Shown one piece after another: positions 32,901 to 42,325 of a stretch of 64,000 bases of DNA (positions are counted from its first letter, which is position 1; each line of letters starts with the position of its first letter). Made by a program: the position numbers and the translations under genes. This DNA comes from Rhipicephalus microplus (taxonomy: Eukaryota; Arthropoda; Arachnida; Ixodida; Ixodidae). The notes beneath the pieces are model-generated. The model did no database searches and had not been told where the DNA came from. It saw nothing but the letters and a program-made list of their open reading frames with translations. The stretch is from assembly GCF_043290135.1 (NCBI RefSeq), contig NC_134705.1, positions 62,275,771 through 62,339,770 of the forward strand, given 5' to 3'.

Positions 32901-33689
32901 CCTTCCTTTTCGGATGCTGGCCCTCTACATCCAGGCACAAGTATCTTCACGGCGGAAGCTTACGCGATACTTGTGGCAGCTAAACACATCAAACAATCAC
33001 AAATACAAAAAGCAGTAATTTATACAGACTCCCTCAGTGTGGTAACGGCTCTTCACAGTCTTAAAAAACAAAAAAACCCTGTCCTCGTTTCACTTTACTC
33101 CACTTTATGCACACTCTACACACTCAACCAACATGTTGTAGTGTGCTGGGTGCCAGGGCACCGTGAGATTCAAGGCAACGTGAGGGCGGATCAGCTCGCT
33201 GCATCCGTCCACAAAAGCACTGCCCCTACACCCATATCAATCCCGGCCCTTGATCTTAAGCCGTCTCTCAAACGAAACATCAGGGTATACTGGCAGAGCA
33301 AGTGGGATACACACACACAAAACAAACTACACGTTATTAAGCCACACCTTGGTCATTGGCTGCCAGTATCGAAATCGCGTCATACAGAGGTTATACTAAC
33401 GAGACTCAGGATAGGACACATATACACGACACACACATATCTTTTGTCTGGTGGCGATCCACCATTGTGTGACAGATGTGGTGAGCCATTAACCGTCCTT
33501 CACGTGTTAATCCAGTGTAAACATTTAGAAACTATAAGAAAACAGCATTTTCCATTACCCTACCGACAACATATACCTTTACACCCTGCAATGTTCGTTG
33601 GTAGGGAACCGCTTTTTAGTCATAAATCGTTGTTAGCGTTTTTAAAAGAAATTCGTAACTTTCATATCATTTATCCGGGCATCCCGTAG
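29970..33689 (+). CDS. LINE C ORF2: APE endonuclease, reverse transcriptase, RNase H, zinc knuckle
   Basis: A 1,239-residue enzyme for target-primed reverse transcription. Endonuclease: N9, E36 (VQETHLK), Y106, D134 and N136 (GDLNAH), D185, and S208-D209-H210 (GSDHFP). Reverse transcriptase: about residues 480-740, with GFREGRSTTDHL, VFLDIEKAYDT, GVPQGGVLSCTLF and the catalytic YVDD at 665-668. RNase H: D963, E996, D1020 and D1074, with CWVPGHREIQGN. C-terminal knuckle: C1167-C1170-H1178-C1183. Length and order match I-superfamily ORF2. No stop or frameshift and all key residues kept, unlike every other copy in the window. Confidence 0.95.
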   Translation: MQTEILQWNIRGLLRNLDDLQELLHEYNPRVLCVQETHLKRTNTNFLRKYVIFRKDRDDAMPPSGGVAVIVSQGIACTQLPLKTSLEAVAVRAVILNKLVTVCSLYIPPHHRLEKLQFQSLMDELPEPYLVLGDLNAHNGLWGDSRCDARGRLIEQFLISSGACLLNRKEATYYNLANKTYSSIDLSIASPSLVPLLQWKVIKNPYGSDHFPLVLSTPIIYECPPHVPKWLVNKADWEQFQKLTHLNWTDICGLGIDEAVQYFTAFLTDAAAKCIPQTSGLPGKRHVPWWNTECQNARKEQNRAWRLLRNSPTAENLESFKKIKSRGRRTRRQARRESWHKFLSGINSYTQEAKVWNMVRRVAGRKAHSLPLLNTQGDTLEDQANFLGAHFEQVSSSSHYTDTFQKYRTRIEKLKLEHKTTRYEAYNQAFSLAELRTSLNSCSTSAPGSDRVVYEMLKNLPAETRKTLLCLYNAIWFSGTIPISWKEAIIIPILKEGKDPSLASSYRPIALTSCLCKVFEKMINCRLVHILETNNLLDPFQCGFREGRSTTDHLVRIEAQIRDAFVHKQYFLSVFLDIEKAYDTTWRFGILRDLSHLGVRGRMFHIIESYLSNRTFRVRLGSVLSQTFVQETGVPQGGVLSCTLFIIKMNSLHLSIPRMMFYCTYVDDVQLGFKSCNLAMCERQVQMGLNKVSKWADENGFRLNPQKSTCVLFSRKRGMHSEPDIRLNGQRLSVKAEHKFLGLILDNKLTFVPHIKYLKTKCLKAMNVIKVLSRTTWGSDTQCLMNLYRSLIRTRLDYAAVVYQSATQSALKMLDPVHHLGIRLSTGAFRTSPVESLYVESNEWSLHLQRTYMSFVYFLKVKADKKHPSYSTINDLSSSILFQNRPSMRQPFSVRLKGLAADTGVSLEHSLMAPVAYPPPWQWQTIYCDVSFLEVTKHAPIAHIRTYFLELQHKYTRPEFFTDASKSNSSVSYAAVGPSFSDAGPLHPGTSIFTAEAYAILVAAKHIKQSQIQKAVIYTDSLSVVTALHSLKKQKNPVLVSLYSTLCTLYTLNQHVVVCWVPGHREIQGNVRADQLAASVHKSTAPTPISIPALDLKPSLKRNIRVYWQSKWDTHTQNKLHVIKPHLGHWLPVSKSRHTEVILTRLRIGHIYTTHTYLLSGGDPPLCDRCGEPLTVLHVLIQCKHLETIRKQHFPLPYRQHIPLHPAMFVGREPLFSHKSLLAFLKEIRNFHIIYPGIP

Positions 33690-33693
33690 CACG

Positions 33694-34035
33694 ACCTCTC
33701 TAGAGAGGTTTTTGCTGCGGTGGCTACACAGAAAAGCACTTGCCTCACGGCCCTTGTACGCAAGGGTACTAACGTGTGAGGTAATTGTGCTAATGCCATA
33801 CATGTCCACCATCGTTTTTCATTATCACCAACTTTTGTCACCTATTCACACCATGCACACCTTTCACGGCATAGTCATGATTTTAGTACTTGTATGTTTT
33901 TACCCGCTTTACTGCGAGGAATTTTATGGCCCCTATACAGCCGCTAATCACAACCATTGTCCACATTCCTGTCTCATGAACTGGCGCTCTTTGGCCATCA
34001 AATGGCCCTTGCGCCAAAAAACACCATATATCATC
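33694..34035 (+). promoter_or_regulatory. LINE C 3' UTR with three conserved hairpins and TCA/ATC tail
   Basis: Hairpin 1, four nt after the stop, is a 16-nt palindrome, ACCTCTC/GAGAGGT (33694-33709). Hairpin 2 is CCCTTG/CAAGGG around a TACG loop (33751-33766). Hairpin 3 (33982-34016) has an outer stem TGGCGC/GCGCCA and inner stem GGCCA/TGGCC, and lies 19 nt before the end. Other copies keep the stems, in part through wobble or paired changes. By analogy with other LINEs, hairpin 3 plus the tail is the likely site where the element's RT starts. Confidence 0.7.
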
Positions 34036-34050
34036 AACCGACAGTTCTGC
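34036..34050. repeat. Target-site duplication, right copy, of LINE C
   Basis: AACCGACAGTTCTGC, identical to 28179-28193. Confidence 0.95.
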
Positions 34051-34300
34051 AACAGAGAGGTTATCTGCCAAAGAGTCTATGACTAGAAAGCGTGGAAAGT
34101 GGTCACAATCGCTTCCGGTTCATTTGGAGCTTTCATCGGTGCGGTTCCTTTTCAGGGACAGATCATTGAGAAGGGGGAAAGATTTTGCCATGTGGTGCAT
34201 TTCATGTTTGGCGGCGATGGTGACCACCCACCACCGAGCCCAACAGGGGGACGCTACAAGATAGAACACTTGAAGGCGCCAGTCATACATCGACGCTTTA
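34051..34300 (-). pseudogene. LINE D ORF1, N-terminal part
   Basis: The N-terminal coding stretch of ORF1, separated from its remainder by LINE C. Short matches to the ORF1 start of other copies survive (GLGGGW near 34240, with stops and frame changes). Upstream to 34711 lies the shared leader, which still shows the GGCTAGGCGTGGGAGGGAGT and leader-hairpin sequences. Not translatable. Confidence 0.65.
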
Positions 34301-34711
34301 CCCAGATATAACTACCCAAGGTTGGGTAACTACACAAGGTTAACCCTAGCCGCCAGGAAGTTTGGAAGTAAACGGAAGAGACTAGAAGACAAGATAGATA
34401 AAAAGTGAGAGATAAAGACGAAGATGTAGGGAGAGAGAGAGGTAGGAAAAGGCGACTGCCGATTTCCCCTGGGTGTATCAGCCCAGGGGGGCTGTCTACG
34501 TGAAGCCGGGGCCAAGGGGGTGTGTTGCCTCTGCTGGGGGGCCTTAAAGGTCCAATCACCCAGCGTCGGCTCAACCCCCAGGATCCCCTTTTTCCCGGAC
34601 ACGGCAAAGCCACGCACGGCTAGGCGTGGGAGGGAGTAGAAACTCCCCCGTTAGCTCGGGTCCGTGGTGTCGCTACACACCAAACGCCTGCTTTCACAGG
34701 CGCCCCTGCGA

Positions 34712-35586
34712 GGTTTTATGGTGAGTATGAATATTATGATTATGCCACTGCGCCTATACAATTATTTGCTCCTGTGGGTTCCCGATTATACTGCAATTGC
34801 GTTCGTGTAGTGCACAGACGTTGCTTGTCTGCTTCGTATTGCTATTTCTGGGCAACAGTTCATGGATCAAGATTAAAAAATGATCATGCACACGACAAAC
34901 CGCCCCGAGGCATAGTTTATATTGTCAGGTACTACGTGGGTAGTGTATATAAATGACTTGTTGTGTGTCTCGTGCCCTTTCTTATGTTCCCCCATGCAAT
35001 GCCACACGAAAATTTCGGAACTATTTAACACTTCAGTTTGTGTAACAACTTGCGAAAAGGTAGCACGTCGGGCAAACATGCACGCCAAATGCACAACGGT
35101 TTCTTTTTTTTTTAGTTTAGTTTGTCAATATAGGTTTCACCATGCACATCTCGGACGTCCAACCTCATGCTGGCGTATGATACAGCAAGAATCATTGCTT
35201 CTTTTTTTTCATCAGCAACTATTGCTTGTACTCTCAAATCAGTACTTGCTACACTACGACAATATCAGCTTGCCCAATTTGTTACAATAATAATTCAATA
35301 AATTACCACGCTGAAATCTTTTCTGCAAATACTTATAACGATGTTCGTTTGTGGCATGTTTCTTGTATTTGACTAACTTCTCTGGAGCCCAACCATGCTG
35401 ACTTCGCAACAACAAATTTTCTGTAAATACTTTCAACCATGTTTATTTCTGGCATGTTTCTTGTATTTAACTTAACTTTCTTGAACGTGCGTCAAACCAA
35501 AGTCATTGATCGGTTACATTTGGTTCGTTTTCGTTCTCTGAGTTGACCAGAGGAAGCTATTCACAGCCATTCCGAGACGAAGATGT
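34712..35586. other. Spacer with no recognisable gene
   Basis: Between the 5' end of LINE D and the 3' tail of LINE F. AT-rich, with an internal near-repeat (TGGCATGTTTCTTGTATTT occurs twice, near 35350 and 35450). I see no exon, RNA gene or transposon terminus. Confidence 0.5.
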
Positions 35587-35964
35587 ATGATGTGTGGCGC
35601 TTTATGGCGCAAAGGCCAATTGATGACCAAAGAGCGCATTTTCAATGAGTAGAGATGTGGACAATGATATGTTCCATGGCTGTATAGGGGCCTTCAAATT
35701 CCTCGCGATAATGCGGGTAAAAATAAGTATTATAATCATAACAGTGGCGTGACATGCATAGTAAAAATGGTAAAAAAGGTTTTGATAATAAAAACATGTA
35801 AAAATATCTGGCACTAGCACAAGTGCCTCATCAGCGCCCTTGTGTCCAAGGACTGCGAGGCAACTGCATTTTAAATGTAGTCACTGCAGCAACCTCTCTT
35901 GGGAGGTCATGCTATGCATTGCCTGGATATATGACATGAAAAAAGTGAACATCTCTTAAAAAAG

Positions 35965-36217
35965 CTAGCACCAATTTATGAGTGAACAGTGCTTCCCTAC
36001 CGACGAACATTGCAGGGTGTAAAGATATATGTTGTCGGTAGGGTAATAAAAAGTGTCTAGTTGTTTGCACTGGATTAAAATGTGAAGAACTGTTAGTGCT
36101 TCACCACATTTGTCACACAATGGTGGATCGCCACCGGACAAAAGATGTGAGTGTGTCGTGTATGTGTGTTCTATCCTGAGCCTCGTTAGTGTTACCTCTG
36201 TGTGTCGTGATTTTGAT
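35965..36217 (-). pseudogene. LINE F ORF2, C-terminal part
   Basis: It encodes TEVTLTRLRIEHTYTTH and the knuckle CDKCGEALTVLHILIQC, then loses frame (FYYPTDN where other copies read FPLPYRQ). It continues from 42326-45733 across the E2 insertion. Confidence 0.8.
36205..36217. repeat. Target-site duplication, left copy, of LINE E2
   Basis: TCGTGATTTTGAT, identical to 42326-42338; 13 bp flanking E2. Confidence 0.93.
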
Positions 36218-36569
36218 GATGATGATTGGTGGTGTTTATTGGTGCAAAGGCCAGATATGGCCAAAGAGCGCCAGAGCGATGATAATGAATTGTGGCATGT
36301 GCAGTGTAGATAAAACAAATGTGACGTGGCTGTAAATGGGCCTAAAGAACAGTCGCTGTAGGTGTGTAAAATATACATATGGTAAAATTATGGCAATGAT
36401 AAATGATGTGAGCTATGGAGACATAATATGATTTAAAAGTGATAAGTATGTCAAATAAAAACTTGGCATGGAGCACCAGTGCCTCGACAGAGCCCTTAAA
36501 ACAAGAGCATGGAGGCCTGGGCTCATTGAAATCTGCTATCACAGCAGCATCCTCTGAACAGAGGATGTG

Positions 36570-39500
36570 CTATGAACCTGTTGGGCTAAAAACATTTAAT
36601 GTTGGACTAAACACATCCAGTACTACATCCTTTAAAAAGCTTAAAACTGATTTTGTATCAAAAAGCGGCTCTTCACCGAGAAACATAATCGGATGTAAAG
36701 GAAGATTATAGCGGTATGCTAAAACAAAATATTTCTTTCTCCCCCTTTCAGCTTCCGCACACTCCACGAGGACGTGGAGGACGGTTAGCCTGTCACCACA
36801 TCTACCACAAGTAGGAGGTTCATCGCCAGTCAGAAGAAAGTTATGAGTACCATAAGTGTGTCCTATTCTGAGGCGACAGAATAGGACATCAGTTCGCCGT
36901 GTTCTTGTAGCGGAGGGCCAGTAACCCAACCGCGGCCTAATCAAATGAAGCTTATTATTTATTTCTGTGTCCCACAAGCGTTGCCAGTGGTTTCGCAGTT
37001 TCTTTCGTAGAAAGGGTTTTAGATCTGTTGCAGGGACAGTAGCGATGGGGTTAATAGCGCGCATTATAATTGACGTGGCCATTTGGTCAGCTAACACATT
37101 GCCCTCGATACTTCTATGGCCAGGTACCCAGCAAATAGTAACATGCTGGTTGGACATATACGCTGTACACAGAACGGAATATAGCTCAATTATTATCGGA
37201 TTTCTGAATCTGAAAAGGGATCTTAATGCATTTATGACGCTTAACGAGTCTGTGAATATAATTGATTTTTCTATGTTTGATTTCCGTATATGCTTCACAG
37301 CGAACAATAGTGCATAACCCTCAGCCGTAAATATACTTGTTTCCGGGTGCAGCACGCCGGATTCCGAGAAGGATGGTCCGACGGCTGCATAAGCCACCCC
37401 TGCATGCGACTTAGAAGCGTCAGTATAAAACTCTACGCATGAGTAGTTGGACTGGAGTTCTCGGAAATGCATTTTAATATGTGCTTCTGGTGCGTGTTTA
37501 GTGATCTCAACAAATGAGGTGTCACAGTGTATAAGCTGCCACTGCCACGGCGGTAAAAGTACCGCTGTGGGCGTAGGACAGAGTTCCAGCAGCGGAACAC
37601 CCATTTCATCACATAAGTTTCTCACACGCAAGGAGAACGGCTTTGTCACTGTGGGTCGATTATGGAAGAGGGTGGCAGCGGTCATATCGTTTATAGTTGA
37701 ATAAGATGGATGCTTGATGTTTGCACGTACCTTTATAAAATATGTGAAACTGCTATAGGATCGCTGCAGGTGAAGTGACCCCTGATTCGACTCTACATAG
37801 AGGCTCTGGATCGGGCTTGTCCTGAAAGCACCGGTTGTAAGTCGGATACCCAGATGGTGAACGAGGTCTAGGATTTTCAAAGCACTTGGCGTTGCGGAAT
37901 GATAAATTATAGAGGCATAATCAACGCGCGACCAAACAAGGCTTTTGTATAACTTCAAGAGGCACTTTCGATCACTACCCCATGTTGTACGTGACAGGAG
38001 TTTTAGGACGTTCATCGCTTTCAAACATTTCATTTTGACATATTTAATATGGGGAATAAACGTAAGCTTAGAATCTAAAGTGGTTCCCAGGAATTTATGC
38101 TCGCTGCTTACAGAGAGTTCGTCTCCCTTGATCGCAACATTTGGTTGTGGCATTACCCATCGTTTGTTGGAGAAAAGTATGCAAGTACTTTTCTTCGTGT
38201 TTATTTTAAAACCGTTTTCATCCACCCATTTAGTGAATTTATTCATTCCAAGCTGCACTTGTCGTTCGCAGACAGACATATTGCATGATTTGAAACTCAT
38301 CTGCACATCATCAACATACACGGAATAAAACATCGCACTTGGAATGACTGACTGCAGGGAGTTCATTTTTACAATAAAGAGTGTGCAACTAAGCACGCCC
38401 CCTTGTGGAACACCAGTCTCTTGGGTAAAAGTTCTGGAGAGAGCATTTCCCACTTTTACGCGAAAGGTTCGGTTAGACAGGTAACTTTTAATTGTGTTTA
38501 GCATGTTCCCACGGATGCCCTTGGTGACAAGATCGCGGAGAATCCCGAATCGCCATGTGGTGTCATACGCCTTCTCTAAGTCTAGGAATACCGAAAGTAC
38601 AAACTGCCTATGAATAAATGCATCTCTGATGTATGTCTCTATGCGAACAAGGTGGTCTGTTGTCGACCTCCCCTCTCTGAAACCACACTGAAGGGGGTCT
38701 AGTATATTGTTACTTTCTAAAAAGTGGATTAAGCGCCGGTTTATCATTTTCTCATATAGTTTGCATAGACAGCTTGTTAGTGCTATTGGCCTGTAGCTGG
38801 CGGCCAAAGACGGATCTTTGCCTTGTTTAAGTACTGGGATGACTATAGCTTCTTTCCATGACAATGGAATATACCCAGCTGCCCACATGTTATTGAAGAG
38901 AGTTAGGAGCGTTTTTAGTGCTTCGGGGTGAAGGTACTTGACCATTTCGTATGTTATACGATCAACACCTGGCGCTGAGTTGTTGCAGCACGCAAGAGAT
39001 GCCTTAAGTTCAGCTAATGTAAATGGGAAGTTGTAAGACTCACTGGATGGACGTTTACATTTAAGGGGCTGTCGCTCTTCGCGTTCTTTGAATTTTAAGA
39101 AAGTTTCTGTATAGTTTGATGCACTTGAGACGTATTCAAAGTGTTCGCCTAGGCAGTCCGCCTGCTCCTCCAGGCTCTAGCCTCGGCTACTTACCAAGGG
39201 TAGGGGGTGTGACTCCCGACCCAATAAACTATTTACCCTATTCCAAACCTTCGTTTCGTCGGTGTAAGAATTTATACTGGAGATGTACCTATTCCAACTT
39301 TCTCTCTTTGCAAGACGACGCGTTCTTCTAGCTTGTGACTTCACCTGTTTAAAATTGTCGAGGTTTTCAGCCGTTGGGTAATTTCGGAGTAATCTCCAAG
39401 CTTTATTTTGACTATTTCAAGCTTTCCGACAATCGTCATTCCACTATAGAATGCGACGCTTATTAGACATTCCTTTAGTTTGCTTAATACATTTCGCTGT

Positions 39501-40310
39501 AGCGTCAATAATAAAATCTGTTAGGTATGCCGCAGCATCGTCTATATTAAAATCAGCAATGTCCCCTCCATCTAAAAATGTGTTTTCTCAAAACAGTTCC
39601 CAGTTGGCTGACTTGGTGTTCCAGTGAGGAAAGTCAGGCTAGCATGTATCTTCTTTAGTTAGCTTCAACATTATCGGGAAGTGGTCACTCTCAAAGGGGT
39701 TCTTGAGAACAGACCACTCCAGATAAGGAATTAGTGTACTCGAGACAATACTCAGGTCTACAGAAGAGTATGTGTTGTGCGTAGTACTATAATATGTTGA
39801 TTCTTTTTTGTTAAGTAAACATGCACCTGACGAAAACAGAAAGTGTTCTATTAGGCGTCCTCGTGCATCCAAACGGGAGTCGCCCCATAGAGGATTATAT
39901 GCATTTAGATCACCAACGACTATATATGGCGGAGGAAGTTCATCAATGAAGCTTCGAAATTCTGTCTTCGAAAGTTGATAGCACGGAGGAATGTAAATAG
40001 AAGTAATTGTTAGTAGCTTCCCGAACAGCACTGCTCGGACAGCAACTGCTTCAAGAGAAGTTCGGAGGTTTAATTGCTTACAGGCAACACCTTTATCAAC
40101 TATTATAGCGACACCGCCCGACGAGGCGGCAGCGTCGTCACGGTCTTTGCGGTAGATGTCATATTGCTTTAGGAAGTTTGTTTGTGTGGACTTGAGGTGT
40201 GTTTTCTGAACACACAGCACCTTTGGAGTGTGTTTATTAAGGAGTTCTATAATATCATCGAGGTTATGGAGAAGTCCTCTCACATTCCACTGTAAAATCT
40301 GCGTGTCCAT
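36570..40310 (-). pseudogene. LINE E2 ORF2 (endonuclease-RT-RNase H), partly open
   Basis: Endonuclease 40310-39639 is open, but the catalytic Glu of the QE motif is Lys (VQKTHLK) and GDLNAH reads GDLNAY. The linker from about 39640 to 38946 has frame changes. From 38945 to 36570 a 791-residue frame is intact: GFREGRSTTDHL, VFLDLEKAYDT, YVDD, RNase H (FYTDASKS, TAEGYALL, IFTDSLSV, GHRSIEGN) and CGRCGDRLTVLHVLVEC. RT and RNase H residues are kept. A distinct subfamily from C, whose RT could still be active if expressed but whose endonuclease is not. Confidence 0.87.
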
Positions 40311-41195
40311 TTTAAATGTGTTTTGTGCTGTGTGCTCAAGGATAGAGAATTAGCTCACAGACCCTTTCCAGGGGCCGTGACACGAGCTTTTTCTTTTTTG
40401 GATCGGTCGACGGAGTCGCGCCGATCCTTAGGCGCTTCCTGCGCCCTCACGCTCGGAGTTGTGTCCATTGCCTCTTGCGAGGCGCTGGACACGCGCTCTT
40501 GCGTGCGCTGCATTTGTTTTGAGGGCCTCGCCTCAAAAGACGAGACCTTCGGGGCCCCCAGCCCAGAGGTTGGTGGGTCTTTCTTGGATGGCGGAGCAGC
40601 ACTGGCTGCAACCGCTGAAGGGGCGAATGGCGTCACCGCTGGCTCACTACGCGTGTGCCAGGCAGGCGCCAGGGGCCGTCGTGGCGCTGCCCCCTGTCGC
40701 GCCACTTCGGCAAAGCTAGTTTCTGGTAGGCAGGACGCCTGCCTTCGTGCCTCCTTGAATGAAATATTTTGTTTTACCTTAATTGTGACAATTTCCTTTT
40801 CCTTTTTCCAGCACGGGCATGACCGCGAGTATGCGGCATGTTCCCCATTACAGTTCACACAGTGAAGAGAGTTTTCACAGGCATCTGATGTGTGCTCTTC
40901 AGCACTGCATTTCGCGCAAGTTAGGCGGCCTCGGCATTTCTGTGAACTGTGGCCGAACCGTTGGCATTTGAAACATCGGAGGGGGTTTGGTATATATGGC
41001 CTAACTCGAAGCTTCATATACCCAGCCTCAACGGAGTCGGGCAGTACACTTCAATTGAAGGTAAGTATCAGGTGTTTAGTGTGGATTTCTTTGCAATCAC
41101 GCCTCGTGCTGATTTGTTTTACGTTTATGACATTCTGTTCGCTGATACCCTCCAGGAGTTCAGCCTTCGTCAGCCCTAACAGGTCATCATCTGAG

Positions 41196-41210
41196 ACAAC
41201 GCCACGGGTG
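41196..41210. repeat. Target-site duplication, left copy, of SINE
   Basis: ACAACGCCACGGGTG, identical to 41454-41468. Confidence 0.95.
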
Positions 41211-41453
41211 ATTGATTGATTTGTGGGGTTTAACGTCCCAAAACCACCATATGATTATGAGAGACGCCGTAGTGGAGGGCTCCGGAAATTTTGACCACCT
41301 GGGGTTCTTTAACGTGCACCCAAATCTGAGCACACGGGCCTCGACATTTCCGCCTCCATCGGAAATGCAGCCGCCGCAGCCGGGATTTGAACCCGCGACC
41401 TGCGGGTCAGCAGCCGAGTACCTTAGCCACTAGACCACCGCGGCGGGGCAAGA
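41211..41453 (-). mobile_element. Ruka-type tRNA-derived SINE, complete
   Basis: A 243-bp non-coding retroelement, minus strand, transcribed by RNA polymerase III in such families. The tRNA-like head is at the right: an A-box-like segment at 41421-41437 and a B box, GGTTCAAATCC on the minus strand, at 41383-41393. The tail is AATC-repetitive (41211-41222). Perfect 15-bp duplications flank it. The name rests on my memory of the ixodid SINE family and should be checked by search; the tRNA origin and transposition are visible directly. Confidence 0.88.
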
Positions 41454-42325
41454 ACAACGCCACGGGTGGTGTTCATGGTTCTGTGTGGGGTTACTATTAA
41501 TTTGGTATCTCCAAATTTCACAAGGTTAGGCAATTTTTCATATTGTTTCTGGTCGCGGAGCTCCAACAGGAGGTCACCACTTGCCATTCTCAAAGCTTTA
41601 TATCCTGGGCCAAAGGTTTCCGTCAAAGACTTTGATACAAGAAAAGGTGAAAGTGTTCGCACTGATTTGCCTGGTGTGTCAGCGTGAATAACATGAAATC
41701 GGGGAAAAGATACTTTCTGGTTACCAAAAAACTGGAAAACTTCATCGGTGCGCCCTCTTTTCTGAGGGCGATCAGGGAGTGGGGGGAAGGAACAAGCCAT
41801 ATGTAAATGCTTACTTTCGGCAGCGGCGCCAGCCACCCACCATGGAGTCCTACAAGGGGACGCTGGAGGGTCTGTAAGTACAGGCCCCGAAGACGCCAGC
41901 TGTACGCCACCACTATAACCGAATATGGTGTATCCAAGGTAGGATAGCCACACAGGGTTAACCCTTGCCGCCAGGAAACACGGAAGTCAATGGAAGTGAG
42001 TAGAGGACAGGAAAGATTTAAAGTGAGAGGAAAGACGAAGATGTGAGGTGGAGACAGGAAAAGGCAACTGCCGATTCCCCCGGGTGGGTCAATCCGGGAG
42101 TGCCGTCTACGTGAAGCCGGGGCCAAAGGGGTGTGTTACCTCTGCCGCGGGGCCTTAAAGGTCCAATCACCCAGCATTGGCTCAACCCCCAGGATCCCCT
42201 TTTCCCCGGACACGGCAAAGCCACGCACGGCTAGGCGTGGGAGAGAGTCAAAATTCCCTCGTTAGCTCGGGTCCGTGGTGTCGCTACACACCAAACGCCT
42301 ACTTGCGCAGGCGCCCCTGCGGGGG

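Larger units (their letters stand above)
28194..34035 (+). mobile_element. LINE copy C: full-length, both ORFs intact
   Basis: A 5,842-bp non-LTR retrotransposon: structured 5' leader, ORF1, 63-nt gap, ORF2, and 3' UTR ending in the terminal hairpin and a TATATCATC tail. Perfect 15-bp target-site duplications mark a normal target-primed insertion into LINE D's ORF1. All inspected catalytic residues are present, so it is a candidate autonomous source. Endonuclease-RT-RNase H in ORF2 plus an ORF1 with three CCHC-type knuckles fits the I superfamily; the exact clade would need a tree. Confidence 0.95.
26802..34711 (-). mobile_element. LINE copy D, divergent, split by LINE C and missing its 3' half
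   Basis: The 5' end is at about 34711, with the shared leader but a variant first hairpin (CGCCTG/CAGGCG around TGAAAG). ORF1 is split at 28193/34036 by LINE C. A short ORF2 start remains at 26806-27116. The protein is clearly more diverged from C than B or F are. No continuation of its ORF2 is found left of LINE B, so its 3' half was lost before or during B's arrival. Confidence 0.8.
40355..41800 (-). pseudogene. LINE E2 ORF1, interrupted by a SINE and a stop
   Basis: ATG at 41800 (MACSFPPLPDRP). The N-terminal half runs to the SINE at 41453, resumes at 41210 (SDDDLLGLTKAELLEG), and meets a TGA near 41050. The rest (to 40355) is open and holds three knuckles (CFKCQRFGHSSQKC, CAKCSAEEHTSDAC, CVNCNGEHAAYSRSC), then a Pro/Ala-rich linker and a basic tail. 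Apart from the SINE and the one stop it is well preserved. Confidence 0.85.
36218..42325 (-). mobile_element. LINE copy E2, full length, divergent subfamily, carrying a SINE
   Basis: 6,108 bp including a 243-bp SINE and one copy of the SINE's 15-bp target duplication, so about 5,850 bp of LINE. It runs from the 5' terminal CCCCCGCAGGGG at 42325 to the GAT-rich tail at 36218, and is flanked by 13-bp duplications. ORF2 of this copy is clearly diverged from C, while its leader and ORF1 N-terminus resemble copy A. The RT-RNase H part of ORF2 is open for 791 residues, but other parts are broken. Confidence 0.9.

Noticed and set aside
41415..41449. A tRNA gene
   Set aside because: A- and B-box-like segments are present, but the sequence continues as a 243-bp SINE with a tail and target duplications; no tRNA fold end or CCA context.
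41211..41453. The SINE borrows the 3' end of LINE C/E2
   Set aside because: The SINE's tail (AATC repeats) and preceding sequence do not resemble the LINE's terminal hairpin or TCA/ATC tail; another LINE probably mobilises it.
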